This document shows, piece by piece, positions 1 to 10,100 of a DNA stretch of 64,000 nucleotides. The translations under genes were made by a program, and so were the position numbers. Source of the stretch: Xestospongia bergquistia (taxonomy: Eukaryota > Porifera > Demospongiae > Haplosclerida > Petrosiidae); contig OZ014418.1 of assembly GCA_963965975.1 (NCBI GenBank), forward strand, positions 7,171,275 through 7,235,274, in the 5' to 3' direction. The notes beneath the pieces are model-generated. The model saw only the letters and a program-made list of their open reading frames with translations. It searched no databases and was not told the DNA's origin. Every line of letters starts with the position of its first letter. Position 1 is the first letter of the stretch.

Positions 1-676
1 CCAGCTAGATTGAAATAGCAATGATTGGTCAGATTAATGGGTGTCGGAGCATCTGTGGTAGCACAATATTCCAAGCAAATTTCATTGTCCTCTGTAACAG
101 TGTAGGTAGCTATAACTTCAACCTCACCAGGATAACCCTGATCTTTATCAGGACTAATTAGTTTGTATGTCACAGTAGTATTTGTATAGGATTGGACTGT
201 CCAGTTGGCCTATAAAACGAAACAACACCTATCATCTGTTGATCTATTTGTCCTACTTTATTAAATCCTATAGCACCTCCATGTAAATGGTTTGGAGGAG
301 CATTAGCAGAGATATGATACACTTGACCATTGATAGTAAATTGAGCATTAGCAGTTCGGTTTGTACAACGACCAACAGTGCATCCAATATAAGGAGCATT
401 AGTTTCATAATCTAATAGAAAACATTGTTGTAATTGGTTTAATTTTTACAAAGGTATAAATATTTTTCGCAACAAACCTGCTAAATTTTCAAAACCAAGT
501 GCTACCTGTGTCCTAAGTGGGATAGGATATTGTAATCCTTTCAATGCACAACACTTTCAATACATATTTAGTACTCACCCATTAGGTAATTTGATGCCAA
601 CAATAACTCCACCTTGTGATGTAGTAGTTACTGCAAAACCTTTAGAATTAGTTAGTGTTATAACAGTGGCAGACAT
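1..676 (-). CDS. GALM: Aldose 1-epimerase (galactose mutarotase), 3' part cut by window edge
   Basis: Interconverts alpha and beta anomers of galactose and glucose in the cytosol, feeding the Leloir pathway. Four exons are visible on the minus strand: 579-676 (start [13 protein letters not shown]), 478-505 ([10 protein letters not shown]), 257-411 and 1-209. All have GT-AG borders and join in frame. Family motifs appear in order: [18 protein letters not shown] (first His-containing motif of the active site), QGYPGEV, and TNHCYFNL (second conserved His). The C-terminal third, with the catalytic Glu, lies beyond the left edge, so completeness cannot be judged. The ATG at 676 gives an N-terminus of the usual length for the family. 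The middle exon is only 28 nt. Identification rests on motif order seen in the sequence and knowledge of the family. Confidence 0.93.
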
Positions 677-1044
677 TTTGCAAGCTTACAAATTATGGGT
701 GTGTTAACAGCTGAATAAATTAATAATTTATAGTTTCTTGACAAAATATTGTGTAAGAAATCTACAATTGTACACAAATTAATTTGTCATGTCCTTCTCC
801 ATTTTTCAAAGCTATCTAATGTTTAGAGTGTGTACTTTATGAACCATTTTGAAAGTGAGAGGTTATCAAGTAGCTTAAAAAAATTAACTTACTTTTTATG
901 AGATTTTTTGTGGTCCCTATAAAATTAAAATAATAATAAAATTTATTATAATTAGTAGTGTTGTTTTAGTTTGCTCAAATTGATCTAGATTTATTTTTGT
1001 CCATTAAAAATATATTATTTTAACAGTCTTTTTAATGCTGCAAC
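677..1044. other. AT-rich upstream region, no gene seen
   Basis: AT-rich sequence upstream of the epimerase start, with no convincing reading frame, splice pattern or RNA gene. It probably contains that gene's promoter, but I see no box I would name. Confidence 0.5.
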
Positions 1045-1500
1045 TGCTATCGTTAATGAGATTCATAGGCGAACACAGCGCGCCCCACAAGAGCATGAAG
1101 ACAAAATCTGACGTACATATAAAAAGAAACTGAAACAGTCATGAGTGCCAGTGTGTTGTGGGCCAGCGTTCTGCAATGCATCAGACCTCTGAGATGGTTA
1201 CCAGCATACTCTACGGAGTATCCGAAAGGCCGACTAGGATAGGGCTGGTAGTCTCCCTTTAAACGAGATGAGGCTGGTGTATTTGTGGTTCCCGGTTCCT
1301 GAATGCGAAATTCCCTAAGAGCTGGAATCCCGTACGGCTGGTTTTAAGTTAGGGCGACGCTCCAGCCAGGATTACCTCGCGAAGACGAGGGTTACCAAGC
1401 CAGGTGGCGGTCCCAGCTAGCAATAGCAGGGAATCCTGGAGCCTAAGTGGAAGCCTGAGTGGGTGAGCGAGTAGGAATCGTTTGGGCAACACACAAGGGT
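1045..1500. other. GC-rich structured island (candidate SINE or non-coding RNA)
   Basis: A block clearly richer in G+C than the AT-rich DNA on both sides, with abrupt edges and a T-run at 1501-1508. It holds short perfect hairpins: ATACTC-TACG-GAGTAT near 1195-1210 (a UNCG-type tetraloop), CCTCG-CGAAGA-CGAGG near 1376-1391, and GGCTGG pairing with CCAGCC around 1336-1366. The only reading frames are short and unlike any protein I know. I could not find tRNA-type A and B boxes or 5S, SRP or RNase P signatures with confidence. It may be a SINE (the T-run would be its tail read from the minus strand) or a structured RNA. Confidence 0.35.
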
Positions 1501-2257
1501 TTTTTTTATAAATTATAATTCTATTTAACAATTTTTTTTTTGTTTTATTAGATGTATTGAAATCCTGATATTGAGAATCAAATAAAAAAATTTAAGACAT
1601 GATATAAAAATACAAATCGTTAATAACATCAGTTCATTATGATTGAAGTCATAATACCAGACTACTAATGGTAAATAATATGCATAGGTTTTATTTTTTA
1701 GGAGCAATTAATATTCACATTATTTATATTTTTAAATGTCTATGGAGCCTGTAAAGAAACACGATACTTTAATGTAAAATTAATAACATTTTTTTCTGTG
1801 TTACTTTTTATTTATGAAATAAATATATTTACATATATTTACTGTTCATTTTTGCTGGTCAAGTTTGAAGAAAGATAGTAAGAAGAAATTATAGATTTTA
1901 TCTCTTGATACTATGATATTACAATGTCATTTACTACAATAAGAGGCAATAGATATAAACATGTACATGTTTATTCATACATGTACATGTATTTAAGTAA
2001 TTGGGTTGCCATAACAAAGTTAAGGTTCTACCTCTAGTGAGGTTGCCGTCGGTAATGACATTGTCATATTTGTTGTGTTCTAAAAAATTATTCTAGAAAA
2101 TCATTCTACAGTCATACAATGTATAAGTATTGAGTGGAAAATGAGCCATCTGTATCCTGGGAAAGGTTAGGTGTGCAACACATCTATAAGTCTTCTAACA
2201 GTATTAATATGTACACTGATCTACACTATACTAATAACTAATAATGTCTACAGTTTT
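1501..2257. other. AT-rich intergenic stretch, no gene seen
   Basis: Between the GC-rich island and the first acyltransferase I see no gene. The only notable item is the paired 12-mer palindrome noted separately. The ORFs here are short and AT-driven. Confidence 0.5.
1959..1992. repeat. Two copies of palindrome ACATGTACATGT
   Basis: The self-complementary 12-mer ACATGTACATGT occurs twice within about 34 bp, separated by TTATTCAT, in intergenic DNA. It may be chance simple sequence or a paired binding site; there is no further evidence. Confidence 0.5.
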
Positions 2258-3620
2258 TTAAATGTTCTTCTTGGATTCTTTCCATTTCCTCAAAGCTATC
2301 TTGTCCCAGCCATCCATCCAGTAGTCAACAAAAACATGAATGACCAGTGGTATACCTAACATTACACTCATCAGTACAGGAGCTTGAAGTAGTCCATAGA
2401 TTACAGCACCGCATAATATAAACCATTTCAACAATATAGCAACCATTATCGCTTTAATAGTCCAGCTATCTTTGAACACTTGACCAGGAAATGAAGAGGT
2501 CTTGTAAAATTGTGTCAACATCTCTTCCTTTTCTCTCCATCTCTTGTTTAACCATTCACTTAGCTCCTCATCAGACGAGGGTAATGTTGATGATGGGTAA
2601 TGAGTGACATGGAAATGCACTTCTTTCGGCCACTGACCTAAATTAGCAACATATACAATAACAAAGAGACTAAATCAAATAAATACCTAATATTTGTTGT
2701 GGCATACCCTCTGGAATATCCCCTACATAACCAATAGTGACATTACACACATCAACTTTTCCTTCTTTCCAGAAAGTACCTAAATACCAACTTTGTCTGA
2801 GTGTTTGCAGACATTGAGTAAAAATTTCACTTTTTGGATAAAGGACGTATTTATTGAGAGGAAGATCATTCTTCCATGCATTTGCATTGTCTTTCATAAG
2901 AGTGGACTCTGTAAATTGCTCACCCTCGGGAAAAATTAAAAGTTGTACTGGTATTTTTGCGTCACAGTAATAGCGGAGAGAGTCTTTGAGGTAGGTTTTA
3001 TCTTCTTTTTGCATGAATATGTACTGACACATTTGCATTAGCCAGCCTACAATATAATAAATATGATTCCTTTGAAGTAATATCTCACCATATCCAGGAA
3101 TATGCTTGAAGTCTCCTTGTACAATGAATCTATGCTGTGTCAAAGTACCCAGTCGAATCAAGAAACAAAACATGTACACAGGATCAAATCGAGTTCGATG
3201 ATTTAAGATGATCACAGTCGGTTGACGTTTGTTGATAATCTTGTTAATGTCACCACTAATGATGATTTTGATACCAAAGATAAGTTCTACAAAGAAATAC
3301 AGTTATCTCTCTCTCTCTCTCTCTCTCCTATCTATCTATCTATCTCAATCAACTAACCAAGAATTCCCTAGATGAAAGTAAAGATGAACATGATAAAAAT
3401 AAAGGGAAGATAGAAAATATTAATAGAAAATGTTATATATACTCACAGCAATAAAGATTGACCATGATGCTAGAACATAACTTGCATATCTGTGAGCATA
3501 AATGAACATGATAGATATAGGATATAGTACTAGAGCTGGTAATAAGAATACAAGACTACCACAGAGAACAGTAAAGGAAAGAAGAATAGCAAAAAGAAAT
3601 CCTTTGAATGGATTGGCCAT
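2258..3620 (-). CDS. LCLAT1: Lysocardiolipin acyltransferase-like protein, copy A (divergent active site)
   Basis: A PlsC/LPLAT acyltransferase of the LCLAT1 type, which transfers acyl groups to lysophospholipids in ER or mitochondria-associated membranes. Exons, read on minus: 3443-3620, 3089-3286, 2687-3046, 2258-2637. The N-terminal exon is a long hydrophobic segment (MANPFKGFLF start). Motif I is intact as NHRTRFD (H-x4-D). Motif III, normally FPEGTD as in its two neighbours, reads FPEGEQ, and the following NPRTTGF-type motif reads YPKSEIF. The C-terminal exon has the family's HFHVTHYP segment and two hydrophobic stretches. The intron at 3047-3088 is only 42 nt, keeps frame and has no stop. 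This is probably a diverged duplicate whose substrate choice or activity has changed; whether it is an enzyme is open. Confidence 0.82.
3306..3346. repeat. (CT)n/(CTAT)n microsatellite
   Basis: Simple repeat inside the first intron of acyltransferase copy A: about 11 CT units followed by about four CTAT units. Confidence 0.9.
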
Positions 3621-3751
3621 ATTGACACCCTTTCCAACTACAGCAGAGACTGCCAGTGAAAATGTAATTTATAATCTTTATTTCCATTAAAAATGAATGG
3701 TGTGAATTGAGGAAAGGAAACAATAAAATTTAATTGGACAACCTAACAAAA

Positions 3752-5241
3752 TTATAATTCCTTTTTGTTCTTGGATTCTTTCCATTTTCTTAAAGTTAGC
3801 TTCTCCCAACCATCCATCCATTTGTCAACAACAAAATGGACGACCAGTGGTATACCTAACATTACACTCATCAGTAAAGGGGCTTGAAGTAGTCCATAGA
3901 TTACAGCACCACATAATATAAACCATTTCAACAATATGGCAACCATTATTGCTTTAATAGTCCAACTATCTTTGAGCACTTGACCAGGAAATGAAGAGGT
4001 CTTGTAAAATTGTGTCAACATCTCTTCCTTTTCTCTCCATCTCTTCTTTAACCATTCACTTAGCTCCTCATCAGACGAGGGCAATGTTGATGATGGGTAG
4101 TGAGTAACATGGAAATGTACTTCTTTCGGTAAGTGACCTTAGTTGTGAAATAATATTAACTAACTACAATTTAAATAATACCTTTTAATAGCTCTTTCTC
4201 TCCTTGAGGAATATTCCCTAAATAACCCACTGTAATATCACATATATCTACTTTGCTCTCTTTCCAACCACTTCTTAATGTCTGTAAACACTGAACAAAA
4301 CCAGTAGTTCTTGGATTTAAGACATATTTGTTAACAGATAGACCATTCTTTTCAGAATACTCTTTATCTTTTGATTGGTTTTTTTTAGATAGATCAGTTC
4401 CCTCAGGAAATATAAGCAGCTGGACTGGATACTCCATGTCACAATAGTAATTGAGTGACTCAAGAACATACTCTCTATCATCAGACCACTTCCTTTGTAG
4501 GAATATAAACTGAATCAGCTGCATGCCAGCACCTATAGTACCAGGTGGAACTTTAATTCAAGGCATACTATAGTCATTTAATGCAATATAGTACGACAAG
4601 TCTAAATCCCAATAGGAAATATAACTAATTATAATAATGACCTCATACTCTTAATGGTAAAACAGTACTAGTGTTTCAATTGTATTAACAATGTATACTG
4701 TACCAAGATCTATTGTTAGTTATCTTACCAAATATAGGGACATGTTTTAATGAAGTTTTTAAGATGATCTTCTCTTGAGTCAATGCCCCCATACGAGCCA
4801 TAAAACAAACTAAAAATAGCCAGTCAAAACGAGTACGATGATTTAAAATAATAATAGTAGGTCGATCTTTATTAATACTTCTCTTAATGTCACCATTAAT
4901 TATTACTTCAATTCCAAGGACAAGTTCTAATGAAATAACAATGTAATTATATTGACTGTTACTGTCATACTTACCAATAATACCCTGATTGAATTATTTG
5001 TAGAGAAAATAATATAATGCAAGGAAATAAATTGTAAAATTATAATTGTTTGGTCGTGGTATCAACTTACAGCAATGTAGATGAACCATGACCATTCCAT
5101 AATCACATTTAAATATCTGTGGCAGAGTTTGACAGATATTAGATAAAATAAAATAGCAGGAATTAGAATGACATGAATGCCAAACACAGCTGAAAATAAA
5201 ATAGTAAGAACAAAAAGTGGTCCTTTAAGGGAAACAGCCAT
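3752..5241 (-). CDS. LCLAT1: Lysocardiolipin acyltransferase-like protein, copy B
   Basis: Second member of the tandem trio. Exons on minus: about 5067-5241, 4729-4926, 4182-4532, 3752-4137, with the same intron positions as copy A. Catalytic motifs are intact: NHRTRFDWLF (H-x4-D) and LLIFPEGTDL, followed by NPRTTGF. Hydrophobic segments lie at the N-terminus (MAVSLKGPLF) and near the C-terminus. I chose the ATG at 5241 over an upstream in-frame ATG (5334) because it aligns with copy A and avoids overlap with copy C. The last exon is almost identical at DNA level to that of copy A, while the earlier exons are much more different, which suggests gene conversion. Its start is only 77 bp from that of copy C on the other strand. 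Confidence 0.87.
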
Positions 5242-5317
5242 TGTGTAGAAAAGGTTAATTGCTGCTAGCCACGCCCTTAACGAGTGGTGCGAAATCAGAT
5301 TTAACAAAAAGGTTAAG

Positions 5318-5694
5318 ATGACTGACAGTGACATTGATCATAGTCAACACGTCTACCATGAAGGTTTTCCTCTGCTAGAAGGAGACCGCTTGTCGGTCCT
5401 ACACCGTATTACGCGAACTCGACTCATCATTGTTCTATTTCTGGTGGCGTTGGCCCTCTTCAGTAGTATAGCTGGTGTTTATCTGCAGTTATTTGTATTT
5501 ATAATAGGATGGTTAGGAATTGTTGGACACATTAAATTGAGGAGATTTGCTGACTGGTCCATGAGTACATGGATTTGTGCAATTTGTGTGAGTTAGGACT
5601 GTGGGAGGAATTTCATTGATGTTGTGGGTAGTTTGGTATGTTGTGCTAGACTTCCTTCGTTATATTTATAAGTAATTATATATAATTATATTAT

Positions 5695-5733
<39 letters not shown>

Positions 5734-7013
5734 TTTATTCTTCACCATACTAACAGTTTGTATTCAGTAAGTTATTCCAAAATTACTAGACTATAAATTA
5801 TAATACCTAGCCTCATCATGTGATACTATATTTAAACTAGTTAGGATTAAGATAGCTACAATTGTTTGAGGACAGTACATGAACTATGTTAATTTTTGTC
5901 TCTTTCTTAGAATATTTTTTTGGAATCAACGTTCGAGTATTTGGTCATGATAAACCATTTAAAGACAACTGTTTGATTATTTTAAATCATCGCTGTCATT
6001 TTGATTGGCTTTTCTTTTGGTTGGTACAAGTTAAATTAGGAAAATTAGACAGGTGGACAGTCATGATGAAAAATGCTGGCAAGAATATACCTATTATTGG
6101 TAAGCTTATATTGCCAACCATTTTCCCATAATGACAAACATCACTATTTAACTAGACCATTCTATTATTGTCTTTTTCTTCTACAGGCTGGGCAATGCAG
6201 TGGTTAAATTATATTTTCATGTCTAGACGCTGGGAAAAAGATCAGGAAGAACTGACATGGAAACTCAACTACATAAAAGGGACCCACACACCCTATCATT
6301 TGTTGATGTTTCCAGAGGGCACTGACTTAACACCGAGTCATAAGATAAAATCGGATGAATACGCTGATCAAAATAATCTCCCCCGTTATTATTATTGTCT
6401 TCATCCGAAATCTACAGGCTTTTTGTACACGGTCAAAACACTTAGAAAATACAAAATTAATGCCATTTACGATATTACAGTTGGATATCCTGATATTTTT
6501 GCTAAAACAGAGCCTGATATTGTTCTTGAGGGTCGTCTCCCACGTGAGATCCATTATCACATCACAAGACATGACTTGTCCGAGATGCCTGAATCTGATG
6601 AAGAGTTGGAAAAATGGCTTCGTAAAAGATGGGAAATCAAAGAGGAACGATTACGTCTCTTTTATGCTCATCGTGAATTTATGGAAATAGATGAAGATAT
6701 ATCACCAGAAGTGACGCATCAAGTCAGGAATCGAGGAGTAAAAAGTGAGGCTACAATGAATGGTGCACCTGTTTTATCTCGATCTCCTGAGGTTGTCTAT
6801 GGTATGCCATGGAGGGAATTATTTAAAGGACTTTTGTTTTTAGTTGTTTTAGAAGGAAGCAGTATCATTTCATTTGTGTATTCATGGTGGGGTGTGGCAT
6901 TTGGTGGTGTTTCCGTTTTATTGCACCTGTATGTCAGTGCCTTTACCAATGGAATGGATTACATCATTATGAATCATTTTAGAAAAAACTATAAAGACTT
7001 TCTTCCTAACTAG
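5318..7013 (+). CDS. LCLAT1: Lysocardiolipin acyltransferase-like protein, copy C
   Basis: Third member, on the opposite strand. Exons: 5318-5591, 5911-6099, 6187-7013 (stop). The N-terminus carries about 37 extra residues (MTDSDIDHSQ start) before the hydrophobic segment. Motif I is NHRCHFDWLFFW (H-x4-D), motif III is LLMFPEGTDLTP, and HPKSTGF follows. The C-terminal half, from GRLPREIHYHITRH on, is in a single exon, whereas A and B have an intron there. It is longer at the C-terminus, with a cytosolic-looking linker before two hydrophobic segments. Exon 1 is joined at an A-GT border because only that keeps the frame; the stronger GTGAGT donor two bases earlier does not. A putative AATAAA lies about 30 bp past the stop. 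Confidence 0.88.
5699..5730. repeat. (TC)n microsatellite
   Basis: About 16 TC dinucleotides in the first intron of acyltransferase copy C. Confidence 0.95.
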
Positions 7014-7180
7014 AAGAGGGATGGAGGAACAACATGTTGAAAATAAATTAAGGCTGTTTTCACAAAGAGAATAGTTTTCAATTATATATCTTTTGCTCTT
7101 TTGAAAGTTAGATAATTTATCGTTTTATTTTTTAGATCATTTTTTAATTTTTTTGCTGTGCTGGACTGTGGTTCTTTTTA

Positions 7181-10100
7181 ATGAATTTAATTAAAAACAT
7201 GAAACCAGTTTGTCCTGTTTATAAATTGCCAAGTCAGCAATTACTGTATTTTGACAATAATCCGAGTGTAACTTTTACCACGATGAACAGACGCGTAACT
7301 GATCTGTTTCCCTCTAGACCGTTGAGGTTGTCAGATAACTTGGTTGTAGTTCCACCAACATCGTCAAATCAAAGTTTAAGGAGAATTGTTCAAGAGGACA
7401 CTTGTCAAACTGGTTAGTAACTTATAGAAAATTTATAAACCTTATCTCTTCCCTTTCTATTTATTTATAGGTGATTCTGATCATAAGTCAAAAGATACCA
7501 GTTCTAATGTAACTCATTCTTCTTCCACATTTACCGGTAATTCACATCTCTCCTATCCAGTTCATCCGTCAGATGCTATCCTTGAATCACACACACAACA
7601 CACAAGCTCTAGAGGCTCTCAATTGGATATTAACTCACAACTCTCACATGGTTACCCAGGTCGCTCCTTTCCCACATCCGCACCTGAAGATCACTATGGT
7701 ACACGCTATAAGACCACAGATATTGAAGATCTTGAAGAAATCATTAACACAGCATCACAGTGTTATGGTGCTCACGACTATAACCAAATGGTTTTTGTGC
7801 TTCAGAAAGTAAAAGTCACACCACAGCTAAGTAATCAACAAGCAATGACCATACGTTTTGGTTTAGGCCTTGGTCTCTATAAGCTTTCTGTGTATGATAT
7901 AGCTATGTCTCATTTTTTAAAAGCTGAACACATTGCAAAGCAGGAAAATGATAAAGGTAACATCTGTTTAATGAGTTATTACTTAGGAGAAATTGAGTAT
8001 GCTCAGAACAAGTTTCTTTCAGCAGCTGGTTATTTTGAAATAACTATTAATAACTATGACAAACACAATGTGGGTGTGACTTATAATGTCAATGTCCCCT
8101 CTCTTTCTGCTCTTTACTGCAAACGAGGGACAACTTTACGTTATGGTTCAAAGGTCATGGAGGCCGTACGGCTCTATAAAATGGGGGTGGAGTTTGCTAA
8201 GAAGGCAAGTGAATATGAAGACGAGTTATCAGCACATACAAGTTTGGGTAATCTATATCAAAGTGTTGGAGAATATGCCAAAGCAGTGGAGGAATATAAA
8301 GCAACTGTAGAACTTGCAGAGAAAGTAAAAGATTATGTTTCTTTGGGCTGGGCCCATGGTAACATAGGTAATGCATTCCTTGGACTGATGAAGCGTGATA
8401 AAGCCTTGTATCATTTGAATGAGGCCTTTAGGTTGACTGTGTTACATGAACCTGTACCTCAAGCTATTGGACGAGCTTATAATAATTTGGGTACTGCTTA
8501 CCAAGCTACAAATAACTTGGAAATGGCAAAAGAGAATTACCAGTTTGCATTAAACCAAGCTATTTATGGTGAAGATTTACCAGGACAGGCTAGGTAAGTG
8601 TGTGTGTGTGAGAGAGAGAAGTGACAAAGTTTACTATTTTTATTCTATAGGGTTTATGGTAACCTTGGTAACCTATTGATGATACAAAACAAGTATTCAG
8701 ATGCTATTGCTCATTACACGGAGACATTGACTATTAGCAGAGACAGAGCTACTCAAATAACTGCTTATCACAACAGGGGTTGTGCTCGTTATGAAAGAGC
8801 TGAGACAGAGAGAAAGAGTTATTTGGAAAGTGGGGAAGGCAACATTGAGTTGACAACAGGAACAAAATCCAATTCAACTTATATTGGCTCTGAAGTCAAA
8901 GACTGTGAAGAAGAGCATAAGTTCATTCCGTTACCAGACCATTTATGTAAATATTACCATGATGCACAGTCTGATTTAGAGAGAGTAGTTAAACATCATG
9001 AGCAGACCTTCCAAGACATCAAAGGATCTCAACGTGGTCTAAGCCTGTCGGTATCTCTGTTTGAAACAAATGCTCGTACATTTCAACGCCTTCAAGACTG
9101 TTCCTATTTTCTGAACCATTGGCAGCAAGCACTAGTCTATGCTGAACAAAGTCGTGCCCGAACTCTGGGAGAACTTTTACTTGCAAAACATTTACGTCAT
9201 GATCACTTGCAGTTATCTTTTCGTACTCCACTTGATCTTCCACAAATTATCAGTATTGTACAGCAACAGTCATTACCTGTGGTCTTCATGAGCTATACAG
9301 GATCTCGATTATTAATATGGGTACTAACTCCGATAAAAGAGACACCTATCAGAGTCTCTATTAATTTATACCAAACAGCTCTGGAACCCAATCAATTTAA
9401 GGATAAGTCATTTGATCATTTGGTACGTTACTTACTGAACGAATCTACAATTGAAAATAAAATTGATATGTATGGGAAATGTAATTATGACGAGAGTACC
9501 ATGTTAAATGATCTCCATGATCTTATCGCTAAGCCACTTCTTCGTTTGCTTAAATCCTCGCTTCCTCCAGATTCAAACCTACAAGATATCATTCTTATTT
9601 CTGATAGCTACACTAAATTAATACCAATATCAGCTTTACAAGATCGTGCATCTAAGAAATTCTTCGGGGATATGTTGCGATTTCATTCCATGGACTCTTT
9701 GTTGACGATGGGTATTATTCAACAACTACCCTCAATTGTGGTTAGTGTCCCATTAGATAGCAATGACATGTGCATTGTTGGTAATCCTACCATACCATCT
9801 TTCAAATATCTTAACCATGCTTGGAACTTGGGACAGTTACCCTGTGCAGAAGAGGAAGCGCACCGTGTGGCACATGTGCTTCGTGCAGTACCAATACTTG
9901 GAAATGAGGCTTTGAAGGACGTTATTTTATCAAAGCTTAATCACTCTAAAGTTGTTCATTTGGCTACTCACGGCAGTGCTACTTCTGGTTTCCTTGTGTT
10001 TGCAGGATCTAATCCACTCTCTCTTGATGATGAGGCTTTTGCAAAAACTCTGCTGCTTTTCCCTGAAGATATTGAAGGTCTCACTATTCCAGCTGCTCTT

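Noticed and set aside
1045-1500. tRNA, 5S, SRP or RNase P RNA in the GC-rich island
   Set aside because: GGTGGCGGTCCCAGCTA resembles part of SRP/Alu RNA, but the rest does not align and no A/B boxes were found; too weak to name.
1349-1707. Two short minus-strand frames in the GC-rich island and beyond
   Set aside because: No domain, no splice context, no ATG-rich context; composition alone explains the open frame.
5591-5910. Strong GTGAGT/GTAAGT donors at the end of exon 1 in all three acyltransferases
   Set aside because: Using them breaks the frame at the next acceptor in all three genes; the GT two to four bases later keeps the frame, so the strong-looking site was not chosen.
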